From positions 372,001-436,000 of the forward strand of contig NZ_CP016774.1 in assembly GCF_002288105.1 (NCBI RefSeq): a stretch of DNA of 64,000 bases, written 5' to 3'. Below are positions 41,881-49,276 of this stretch, in pieces. Under the pieces are notes generated by a model. That model made no database searches and had not been told where the DNA came from. It was given only the letters and a program-made list of their open reading frames with translations. Within the stretch, counting starts at the first letter, position 1. Each line of letters opens with the position of its first letter. Position numbers and translations under genes: made by a program. The stretch comes from Candidatus Planktophila versatilis. GTDB lineage: Bacteria > Actinomycetota > Actinomycetes > Nanopelagicales > Nanopelagicaceae.

Positions 41881-44025
41881 ATGAAATGCAACTCAGAAGA
41901 TTGTTCCTCCTTCCAGATTCATAACTCTCGCCATAGACTTCATTTCATGCCGTTCTCGGATATCGAATTTCTTTCTACATATGATTCTGGTTTTGGCGAT
42001 ATTGACGTAGTCGAGAACTTCTATGTTCCCTTACTAGAACAATCCATTCGATACGATCGCGTGGCTGGCTACTTTTCTTCAAGAGTTTTTGCGAGTGCAG
42101 CGAGAGGCGTGGCTGGCCTCGTACGTAATGGTGGAAAAATGCGACTCGTTACCAGTCACGCATTTACACCGTCAGACACGGTGATTTTTCAAAATCATTT
42201 CGAGTCTGATGAATTTTCAAATAAACTAATTGCAGATTTTATTAGCAGCTTCAATGAGCTAGGTGGCCTAAAAGAATCGATAGCCAAGAGTCACGTTGCG
42301 GCTATGTGTTGGATGCTTCGAGAAGGGTTTCTAGAAATCAAGGTAGTTGTGCCAAATAGTGCAGATTTGACCATGGTGACCCCCGAAGACTTTGATAAGT
42401 TCCATCCTAAATTTGGAATATGTGTTGATTCATCCGGCAATCAAGTGGCATTTTCGGGCTCCGTTAATGAGACTGAGGGCGCGTGGAGAAGAAATATTGA
42501 GAATTTCGATGTTTATCAAAGTTGGCTAGACGGAGAAAGCAAATGGATTGATCCGAAGATAAAGCAGTTTGAAAAATTGTGGACTAATAACTTGTTTGGC
42601 CAATGGAGAACGATAGATCTTCCATCCGCCGTGAAAAATAAAATTATTTCAGACTTTGCTCCTGACGATTTCCCAAAGGAAATTGAAAATCAGGCACCAG
42701 AATTTCCTTGGGGGCTTAGGTCGTACCAGAATGAAGCTTTAGAAAAATGGATTTCGGCAGGGCGCAGAGGAATGCTAGAAATGGCCACAGGAACGGGCAA
42801 GACACGAACCGCCAGAGCGTGTATTTCATCTTCTGCTGAACTTGGAAAACTACTGACAATCATTGTTGTTCCTTACCAACATATTGGCGATCAGTGGTCA
42901 AAAGAGCTTAGTGAATTTTCCCCAGTAAACGTGGGAGGAGATTGGCGTACCAAGCTCGAGAAAATCAAACATGAAGTTATTTTAGGACGCCGTAGCTCAC
43001 TCACCTTAATTGTTGTCAAGAATACAGCTTCAAAAGATGATTTTGTGAAAGTTATAGGAGAAATGGCCACCGCATTCGATAACACACTTTTTGTAGGAGA
43101 TGAAGTTCATTGGTTGGGTGCACCTGAATTTAAGCCTTCACTGGTTGAGGTCGCAAATTTTCGTCTGGGACTCAGTGCAACTCCCAGAAGATACTTTGAC
43201 GAAGAAGGCACCGACTTCCTGATTGAGTATTTTAACGGAACAGTTTATGAGTTATCAATCAAGAAAGCACTCGGAATCCTCGACGAAAACGGTAATCCCA
43301 TTCTTTGTCCTTACGAATATTTCCCTCAATTTGTAGAGTTATCTGATGATGAGTTAGCCAAATATCGAGAACTAACAGCGAAAATTGGAAAACTAAAAGC
43401 AATCAAAGAAAAGGTTGACACAATTCAATTGGAATACTTGTATAATCAAAGATCATCAATTGTGAAATCCGCAGGCAGTAAGCTCCCAGGAGTAAAAAAG
43501 CTCCTGGAGGAACTACCTAAACCGCTAAATCAGTGCCTGATTTATTGTTCAGATTTTGAGCAATTGCGCCTTGTTGCCGAAATACTTCATGAGATGAAAA
43601 TTGATTCACAACAGATTACTGGCGCTGAAGGAACCGCTCCGTCAGATGAATTTGGGGGAATATCCGAGCGTGAGTACATTATTCAGAAATTTGCACAGGG
43701 TCACATAGGGGTTTTATTGGCGATTAAATGTCTTGATGAAGGTGTCGACATTCCTTCAGCAAAGATGGGAATCATCCTGGCTAGTTCTGGAAATACAAAG
43801 GAATTTATCCAGAGACGAGGGCGTTTAATGCGACCGTTCCCGGGTAAGGAAATCGCAAAGATATATGATTTCTGCGTACTTCCTAAAAATGTAGATGACC
43901 CAGTTAACGGACTAGCCCTAGTGACTGTTGAGCTGGCTCGGATTCTCGAGTTTGCAGAAGACGCTGCAAACTATGACGAAGTTCATGAGATTATTGCATC
44001 CAGAGGAGTGATTACGAATGTCTGA
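41881..44025 (+). CDS. PLD-nuclease/SF2 helicase fusion protein
   Basis: A 714-aa two-part enzyme. The N-terminal third is a phospholipase-D-type nuclease half-site: His175-x-Lys177, Asp183 and GSVN about 17 residues later. From about residue 280 it is an SF2 helicase: Q-motif-like RSYQNEAL, Walker A ATGTGKT (302-308), Walker B DEVH (407-410), SATPR, and the C-terminal QRRGRLMRP. Such fusions occur in restriction and anti-phage loci. ATG at 41881 is preceded by GGGGGAACG; an alternative ATG lies at 41947. It overlaps the 50-aa gene by 8 bp. It likely moves along and cleaves foreign nucleic acid as the effector of the four-gene cassette. Confidence 0.85.
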   Translation: MKCNSEDCSSFQIHNSRHRLHFMPFSDIEFLSTYDSGFGDIDVVENFYVPLLEQSIRYDRVAGYFSSRVFASAARGVAGLVRNGGKMRLVTSHAFTPSDTVIFQNHFESDEFSNKLIADFISSFNELGGLKESIAKSHVAAMCWMLREGFLEIKVVVPNSADLTMVTPEDFDKFHPKFGICVDSSGNQVAFSGSVNETEGAWRRNIENFDVYQSWLDGESKWIDPKIKQFEKLWTNNLFGQWRTIDLPSAVKNKIISDFAPDDFPKEIENQAPEFPWGLRSYQNEALEKWISAGRRGMLEMATGTGKTRTARACISSSAELGKLLTIIVVPYQHIGDQWSKELSEFSPVNVGGDWRTKLEKIKHEVILGRRSSLTLIVVKNTASKDDFVKVIGEMATAFDNTLFVGDEVHWLGAPEFKPSLVEVANFRLGLSATPRRYFDEEGTDFLIEYFNGTVYELSIKKALGILDENGNPILCPYEYFPQFVELSDDELAKYRELTAKIGKLKAIKEKVDTIQLEYLYNQRSSIVKSAGSKLPGVKKLLEELPKPLNQCLIYCSDFEQLRLVAEILHEMKIDSQQITGAEGTAPSDEFGGISEREYIIQKFAQGHIGVLLAIKCLDEGVDIPSAKMGIILASSGNTKEFIQRRGRLMRPFPGKEIAKIYDFCVLPKNVDDPVNGLALVTVELARILEFAEDAANYDEVHEIIASRGVITNV

Positions 44026-44170
44026 TTTTGAAGTAATTAGATCTTTTGTTTCAAATTCTGATTTTTCAGAGGAGATAAAGGAAGCCCTAATGCAGTGCAT
44101 AGCACTTGAAATTCAGGACGCCGGACCTACCGAGTACCTTAATCTGGTCAAGAAATTGAGCAGCGAGTAA
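44018..44170 (+). CDS. 50-aa acidic helical protein of the PLD-helicase cassette
   Basis: ATG at 44018 lies inside the end of the helicase gene, and the TAA at 44168 is directly followed by the ATG of the SMC-like ATPase. The product is 50 aa, acidic, likely two or three helices (SEEIKEALMQCIALEIQDAG), with no known motif. AGAGGAG sits about 9 bp before the ATG. The tight overlaps on both sides and the strong binding site argue for a real gene, probably a small subunit or linker of the complex. Confidence 0.7.
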   Translation: MSDFEVIRSFVSNSDFSEEIKEALMQCIALEIQDAGPTEYLNLVKKLSSE

Positions 44171-46192
44171 ATGAAAATCAATAAAATTGATATCGCAAAT
44201 TTTGGAATTATCTCAGAAATTTCTATGGACATTTCTTCTAAGGCCGGAAGTCTTGTATTCCTAAATGGCCGTAACGGTCGCGGAAAGACTACTTTTCAGT
44301 CAGCTTTGAAGTGGTGTATTTATGGAGACGAGCCAGAAGCGACAAAATTCTTGTCAAGCTTTGCTCTTAATGAGGCTAAATCCGGCCAGACAATCACGAC
44401 GGGTGTCACAACTGAAATAGTTATGGACAAAACTGGTTTAACCGCTCACATCCAGCGCTCACAGGTCTTCCAAAAGACTGAGTCGGGAGGCGCAAAACGA
44501 GTTGGTCAGTCACAACTTATAGTCAAAACGCGCAAATCCGAAAAGGGATCTTTTACAGACGTTCTTGCAAATCCAGACGCCTGGCTAGGGAACTATTTTC
44601 CACGCAGGCTAATGGACTTTTTCCTCTTTGACGGCGAGAAAATGAAAAATTTCTTCGATTTGAAAGTTAAAGGTGCGGTGGAGAGTGCGGTCAGAGAGAT
44701 TGCCAATGTCGACAGATTTGAAAATATTGCAAACCAAATGTCGTCCGCGGAAGCGACTTTAAATAGAAAAATCTCCAAACTTACTGGCGCGAAAGCCGAA
44801 AAGATAAATATGCAGCTAGAAGCCCAGCAAAAACTGTTAGTTGATTTGTATCTGGAGTATCAGCAAGGTGAAGGGGAACTCAGCACCAAAAAAGATAGAA
44901 AAGAAGAAATATCTCATATTCTCTCAGAGCGAGAGGGTCTTACTGACGCCGCTGAGCGACTTAAGTTTATGGAACTCGAATTGGTGTCACACCGTGAGGC
45001 GAACTCGCAAGCAACACAAGATTTCCAAACGGAGATTCTAACCAATGGAATACACGGCCTACTAGTCGCGTCCTTCCCTGAACTAAGGAAGCAAGTTGAA
45101 CTCGCTAAAACTGAAGATCGTCTCCCACCTCCCTTCGAGCCTGACAGAATTTTAAAATTGCTCGACGAGCAATCATGTATATGCGGTACAGACCTGTCTC
45201 CTGGTAGCAAGGAAGCTGACTCCTTGAAGAGATTGATTGAAAAGTTTCAGGTCTCAAGCATTCTAGGAAAAGTCTTGGACACTACTTCGAAGCAAGTAGA
45301 TTTACTAGAACAAAAAATGGCAATAGGATGGAAAGTCATTGAGGACAAAAATCGTGCAATAGAGAAATCAACGAAAGATATCGAACGAGTGGAGGCAGAA
45401 AGAGATCGATTGCTCGAGAAATTGCAAGATCATGATGCTTCAGAAATACGTTTACTAGCTGATGAGAGAAGAACTCTTGATAAAAGTATAGAAAAATTGG
45501 TATCTCAAAATGCAACCATGCTTGCTCAAAGCGAGGCCGCTACCCATAAGCTTGAAACTCTCAAGAAAGAATTTGAATTGGCTTCAAAAGGAAATGCCGA
45601 GGCCGAGACACTTAAAGTTCAGGCTGCATTTGCTGCTGAAGTTGCAAAATCGGCAAGACAGATTCACAAGATTGCAATCAGTCAGGTCCGAACTCGAATT
45701 CAGGAATCCTTTACTGAAAAATTCTCGCACATTAAGGATGGTAAGTTCCGGACTGAAATCACAGAAAATTTTGAAGTTCGAACTCTGAATGAATTTGGTG
45801 AAGAAACGGAATTATCAGAGGGTGAAAAAATGATGAAAGCATACATTTTTTCGATTGTGCTTCGTGAAGTGATTAATCTAGGATTTCCACTTATTGTTGA
45901 CACACCATTTGGGCGCTTAGATTCTCCAAATCGAGCACAGTTGGCGAAAATGCTCACGGTGTTCTTAAAGGAAGAGATTGCTGGATCGGATCGACAAGCA
46001 TTCTTCCTAATGCAGGACACTGAGTACACTCCGTATACAAAGAAATATTTTGAGACGCTTAAACCTATTGAGGCGTATCTTGCGATGGACCCAAAGTTCA
46101 AGAATATTAGATCGTCATTAGAGTTTGGTATAGATCCTGATTGGTTGTTACATGAAGCCTGGAAAGACTGGGCGGATAGGAAAATCGGATGA
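44171..46192 (+). CDS. DndD-like SMC/Rad50-type ATPase
   Basis: A 673-aa ABC-class ATPase of the SMC/RecN/DndD kind. Walker A GRNGRGKT (residues 33-40); coiled coils on both sides of a hinge-like Cys336-Ile-Cys338-Gly; signature LSEGEKMMKAYIFSIVLREV region; and Walker B LIVDTPFGRLDSP (Asp577). The Cys motif is C-x-C, not the C-x2-C of a Rad50 zinc hook. DndD proteins act in DNA phosphorothioation or its surveillance, but DndB/C partners (sulfur transfer) are absent here, so this is not a Dnd system. Its stop overlaps the next start (ATGA). Confidence 0.85.
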   Translation: MKINKIDIANFGIISEISMDISSKAGSLVFLNGRNGRGKTTFQSALKWCIYGDEPEATKFLSSFALNEAKSGQTITTGVTTEIVMDKTGLTAHIQRSQVFQKTESGGAKRVGQSQLIVKTRKSEKGSFTDVLANPDAWLGNYFPRRLMDFFLFDGEKMKNFFDLKVKGAVESAVREIANVDRFENIANQMSSAEATLNRKISKLTGAKAEKINMQLEAQQKLLVDLYLEYQQGEGELSTKKDRKEEISHILSEREGLTDAAERLKFMELELVSHREANSQATQDFQTEILTNGIHGLLVASFPELRKQVELAKTEDRLPPPFEPDRILKLLDEQSCICGTDLSPGSKEADSLKRLIEKFQVSSILGKVLDTTSKQVDLLEQKMAIGWKVIEDKNRAIEKSTKDIERVEAERDRLLEKLQDHDASEIRLLADERRTLDKSIEKLVSQNATMLAQSEAATHKLETLKKEFELASKGNAEAETLKVQAAFAAEVAKSARQIHKIAISQVRTRIQESFTEKFSHIKDGKFRTEITENFEVRTLNEFGEETELSEGEKMMKAYIFSIVLREVINLGFPLIVDTPFGRLDSPNRAQLAKMLTVFLKEEIAGSDRQAFFLMQDTEYTPYTKKYFETLKPIEAYLAMDPKFKNIRSSLEFGIDPDWLLHEAWKDWADRKIG

Positions 46193-46635
46193 GTGAAGTA
46201 ATCAAAAAAACGAGAAGACAAGCATTCAGCTGGGATCCGGAGTTTAAGCCGGTGCTAAAAGATTTAGAGTATTACCTCTTAAAGAATTCAGGAAAGACTT
46301 CGATATCCAACCTGAATCTTTTCATGCTTTGTCTTGGAATTGGGTTCGAAGCAAAGATGAAGAGAGACGTTCCACCACGCAAAACAGACTCAGCAAGACT
46401 AGAGCATATCCCGGATCAGCAAATGGCTGTCATCAAATCAATAGCGATAGCAGACACTAAAGGTTATCTTGTGTTGCAGGATGAGGATGCTGTTTACGAC
46501 ATAGTAGAGCAGTACGCTGCTGGAGGTCTTATGATTCTTGCAAATGAAATCGCTCAGCAGAAAGACTTCGGTGGTTGGCTAAGCGCGAAGCTGTACACTC
46601 AATCAAAGAATATAATTAATCATCTTGTTGAATAA
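46189..46635 (+). CDS. Hypothetical protein, 148 aa, last gene of the PLD-helicase cassette
   Basis: A 148-aa basic N-terminus (KKTRRQAF) is followed by a helical domain with NLNLFMLCLGIGFEAKMKRD and a C-terminal ILANEIAQQKDFGGWLSAKL. Unrecognised; a ribbon-helix-like or DndE-like DNA-binding role is possible by position and charge but I see no firm motif. It is coupled to the ATPase by ATGA overlap and ends 2 bp from the convergent restriction-modification gene. Confidence 0.65.
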   Translation: MSEVIKKTRRQAFSWDPEFKPVLKDLEYYLLKNSGKTSISNLNLFMLCLGIGFEAKMKRDVPPRKTDSARLEHIPDQQMAVIKSIAIADTKGYLVLQDEDAVYDIVEQYAAGGLMILANEIAQQKDFGGWLSAKLYTQSKNIINHLVE

Positions 46636-46637
46636 AA

Positions 46638-47207
46638 CTAGATTAGGTGAATTTGCAGTGATAACACATTTGACTTAATCAAACTCTTGTAAGCGTGCTT
46701 GTATGCAAAACTGTATTCAGAAGAATTTGCATAGGCCTTGTCCCAGCCACCTAACTGCAATACATTTTCATCAATTGTAATCAGCAACCCAAGTATATTG
46801 GAATCGTAGATTGGAAATGCTGGGTGATTTCTAATTGATTCGATTGCCGAAACTTCCAACTTCAGAAAATTCGTCCCAATAACCTCACGATTATTCAAAC
46901 AAGTGACGACATTTATCTGGTGATAGCTCCCACATCGCTGATCACACTGGGCAGTCCCATCTAATCTAAATATAGCTGGTGCATTTGCAAGATCGGGAGA
47001 TTCGAAAAGACTTTTCTTCTGCCAATTTACCGTCCTTACATTTTCGGTCAAAGCCCCTTTCAAGGACTCACTTCTATTCTTTATTGACTTATGCCCATCC
47101 ATCGCCTGAATCTCGTAGCGAATTTTATGAACGAGTTCAGTAAGGCAAGTTTCGAGTTCCTCAGCAACTGCAGATAGAGCGTCTTCGACTACCCTGAAAT
47201 TAGCCAC
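46638..47207 (-). CDS. Restriction-modification-associated protein, candidate endonuclease
   Basis: A 189-aa protein made from a GTG start that overlaps the methyltransferase stop, with GGAGG 9 bp upstream of the start. N-terminal half helical; then YHQINVVTCLNNREVIGTNF with a Glu and Asn-rich strand pair, and LGLLITIDENVLQLGGWDKA, which could be nuclease strands. No clear PD-(D/E)XK triad. Its coupling to a C5-methyltransferase gene suggests it is the restriction partner or a specificity/controller protein. Unrecognised otherwise. Confidence 0.55.
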   Translation of the reverse strand: MANFRVVEDALSAVAEELETCLTELVHKIRYEIQAMDGHKSIKNRSESLKGALTENVRTVNWQKKSLFESPDLANAPAIFRLDGTAQCDQRCGSYHQINVVTCLNNREVIGTNFLKLEVSAIESIRNHPAFPIYDSNILGLLITIDENVLQLGGWDKAYANSSEYSFAYKHAYKSLIKSNVLSLQIHLI

Positions 47208-48459
47208 TCTGTTTTACCTCCGAAGCGATAACTTTTCCAACCTTCTCAATCAAGCCAATTACGAGGGCATTTCCCATGAAGAACGCACGCTTCCCATCGC
47301 TAATGAGTCTTCCATGTTGATTGAACTTAGTCCAATCATCAGGAAATCCATTTAGTCTCTCTAGCTCAATTGGAGTCAGTCGGCGCCATCTGTCTTTAAT
47401 TTTTATGATGTGCTTAAATCTAGATGGAGTAGTGCCTCCTTCGCCGGTCAGGATGGTACGGCTTGGGTTACTTAATTGATCTGGAAATGCCATCTTGCCT
47501 TCAGCATATTTGTAGGTCACTCCACTGCCTTTGTGTGTTCTTGCTATGCTCTTTGCACCCTTTAGATATTCCCAGGCTGGAAGTCTTTCCTCATCAATCC
47601 AATACTCGTCTGAAACTAGTGAATCAGGAACCAAAATATCTCTAAGAACCATAGCTGATGTAGTCAATTTAGCTCGAGTTCGAACGGTGTACGCAACCCC
47701 ATCAAAATATACGCCTGCACTCAAGAATGGACTCTTGTCTTCACCTTTATTGAAACGGGCGCTAATTCTTTCCACTCTGTCGCTCAAATCAATTTCCTGG
47801 ATACCAACCGTTAGTTTCTCAATTGGTAAAGCGCGAGCCAGGATTCCGGATTTGTATATCAATGTTTCTGGATTCGGGATCTTTGAGGTTTTTTTTCGGG
47901 TTGCAACGATAAATACTCGAATTCGTCGCTGCGGGAATCCATACTCTGCAGCGTTAACCACACGCCACTCAACTAGATATCCTTGAGCTCCGAGAGTTTT
48001 GAGCATGACAGCGAAATCACGGCCTCGTTGATTCGATGGCGATTTCAAAAGGCGGTCAACATTCTCCAAGAATATAAATTTTGGTTTCTGGTGCTTAACC
48101 AATCTAAGAATTTCCCACCAAAGCACACCCTTCTTACCTTTAAGCCCCTTGGACGAGTTTAGAGATTTAGCTACGGAATAGTCTTGGCAAGGAAACCCGC
48201 CCACGAGGAGATCAATATTCCTTGGAATGGATTTAATCTTAGCGAGGTCAATATTAGTGTGACCTTTTTCGCCGAACTGTGCGACATAAACATCAGAAGC
48301 ATGTTGAACTTTGGTTGACGGTTCCCATTGATTTGAGAACGTGGTTTTCCATCCAGCACGTGCAAGGCCAATACGAAAGCCACCCACGCCAGCAAAGAGC
48401 TCAGCTACATTGCCGACAGGGTTGGTGGGTTCTTTATAACTTTTAGATTTATATACCAC
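47200..48459 (-). CDS. DNA (cytosine-5) methyltransferase
   Basis: Transfers methyl from S-adenosylmethionine to cytosine C5 in DNA. Motif I is AELFAGVGGFRIGL, motif IV GGFPCQDYS (catalytic Cys), motif VI LENV, motif VIII QRRIRVF and motif X GNALVIGL. The target-recognition domain lies between VIII and the end. GTG at 48459 gives a 419-aa product and has GGAGG exactly 6 bp upstream; a TTG at 48552 also opens the frame but has no binding site and would leave 9 bp before the divergent endonuclease gene. It is the modification half of a type II system; the target sequence is unknown. Confidence 0.92.
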   Translation of the reverse strand: MVYKSKSYKEPTNPVGNVAELFAGVGGFRIGLARAGWKTTFSNQWEPSTKVQHASDVYVAQFGEKGHTNIDLAKIKSIPRNIDLLVGGFPCQDYSVAKSLNSSKGLKGKKGVLWWEILRLVKHQKPKFIFLENVDRLLKSPSNQRGRDFAVMLKTLGAQGYLVEWRVVNAAEYGFPQRRIRVFIVATRKKTSKIPNPETLIYKSGILARALPIEKLTVGIQEIDLSDRVERISARFNKGEDKSPFLSAGVYFDGVAYTVRTRAKLTTSAMVLRDILVPDSLVSDEYWIDEERLPAWEYLKGAKSIARTHKGSGVTYKYAEGKMAFPDQLSNPSRTILTGEGGTTPSRFKHIIKIKDRWRRLTPIELERLNGFPDDWTKFNQHGRLISDGKRAFFMGNALVIGLIEKVGKVIASEVKQSG

Positions 48460-48561
48460 GTATTGCCTCCGGGCTGAAGCATAGGAAGTAGGACTGACAA
48501 GGTGTGGGATCGACGCGCCTTCGCTATAGCTCTTTTTGGTATTCACTGACAAGCTGAGGGC

Positions 48562-49026
48562 ATGACTGAATTTGTCCAGGTCAGGGCATTTGAGAGACCA
48601 GGGCTTGAAGACTCGGCGAATTTAGCCGCCGTACGAAAGCTCGGATTGCAGGTCTCGAGCATGTTTTCAATCCCAGAGATTGCTGAGGGAATCAGCGAGG
48701 CACATGTATTCGGTGCGTCAAGTGCAAAGGTGCAATCCGTGATTCTGAAGAAAATGACTGAGCTGGGATTTCAGAGCGAAAGAAAGGGATTGTTCAAAAA
48801 TATGACCGCAGCTGGAATTAGGCCAGATCATTTCAAACCACTTGAAGGTGGCGGCATCTTGTTTGAAGTTGAACGAGGAAAGACGATTGCAAATAACATG
48901 GATTTGCCTGATGTTTGGAAGACGCATATTTGTTCAGAGGCAAAACACTTGTTCCTTATGATTCCAAGAATCAGAGTTACTGGAAATCATCGAGAGCAGA
49001 AGATTTTTCAATCTGTAGAAAAGTGA
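48562..49026 (+). CDS. PD-(D/E)XK restriction endonuclease, C-terminally truncated
   Basis: A 154-aa protein resembling type II endonucleases of the BglII-like kind. The core is RPDHF (Pro88-Asp89) and ILFEVERGK (Glu102-x-Glu104; the third residue is Glu where most have Lys and BglII has Gln), then HLFLMIP. It ends at a TGA (49024), but the same frame stays open and protein-like for 22 more codons (FFDEQAHDIDVETVHLFGY) to TGA 49093, as if CGA mutated to TGA. Divergent from the methyltransferase gene; the promoters must lie in the ~100 bp between starts. Activity is uncertain because the last strand may be lost. Confidence 0.72.
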   Translation: MTEFVQVRAFERPGLEDSANLAAVRKLGLQVSSMFSIPEIAEGISEAHVFGASSAKVQSVILKKMTELGFQSERKGLFKNMTAAGIRPDHFKPLEGGGILFEVERGKTIANNMDLPDVWKTHICSEAKHLFLMIPRIRVTGNHREQKIFQSVEK

Positions 49027-49101
49027 ATTGGCACATTTTTTGATGAACAAGCCCACGACATAGATGTTGAAACCGTGCATCTATTCGGTTATTGAAGCTT
49101 T

Positions 49102-49233
49102 CCCACCCAACCCCGGCTCCCGCACCAACGCATCATTTTCATCACCTTGAATTCTCGACCTATCTTTCCCCCCAAGCCGACTCCTGAAAGTCTTTTGTCG
49201 ATTAGAGGCACTGATGAAGTAATCAGATTTATC
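49102..49233 (-). pseudogene. Decayed fragment of a gene related to 51448-52125
   Basis: Two blocks match the 3' part of the 225-aa gene on the same strand: the CCCACCCAACCCCGGCTCC region (against 51472 on) and the stretch from TTGAATTCTCG through CTTTTGTCG to GTAATCAGA (against about 51575-51669), with about 70 bp deleted between them. Identity is roughly 75-80% by eye. No reading frame survives. Confidence 0.65.
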
Positions 49234-49248
49234 TAGGGTAGGCAAGGT

Positions 49249-49276
49249 CATGGGTGAAGGCTAACCTTCACCCATG
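49249..49276. promoter_or_regulatory. Perfect 12-bp inverted repeat enclosing the DUF2075 start codon
   Basis: CATGGGTGAAGG-CTAA-CCTTCACCCATG is a perfect palindrome with a 4-nt centre. The ATG start of the DUF2075 gene forms the end of its right arm. No Shine-Dalgarno precedes the ATG, so the transcript may be leaderless or the hairpin may hide the start. Confidence 0.8.

Noticed and set aside
44171-46635. Assigning the ATPase and 148-aa protein to a DNA phosphorothioation (Dnd) system
   Set aside because: No cysteine desulfurase, DndB or DndC gene is present in the window and the 148-aa protein shows no firm DndE motif.
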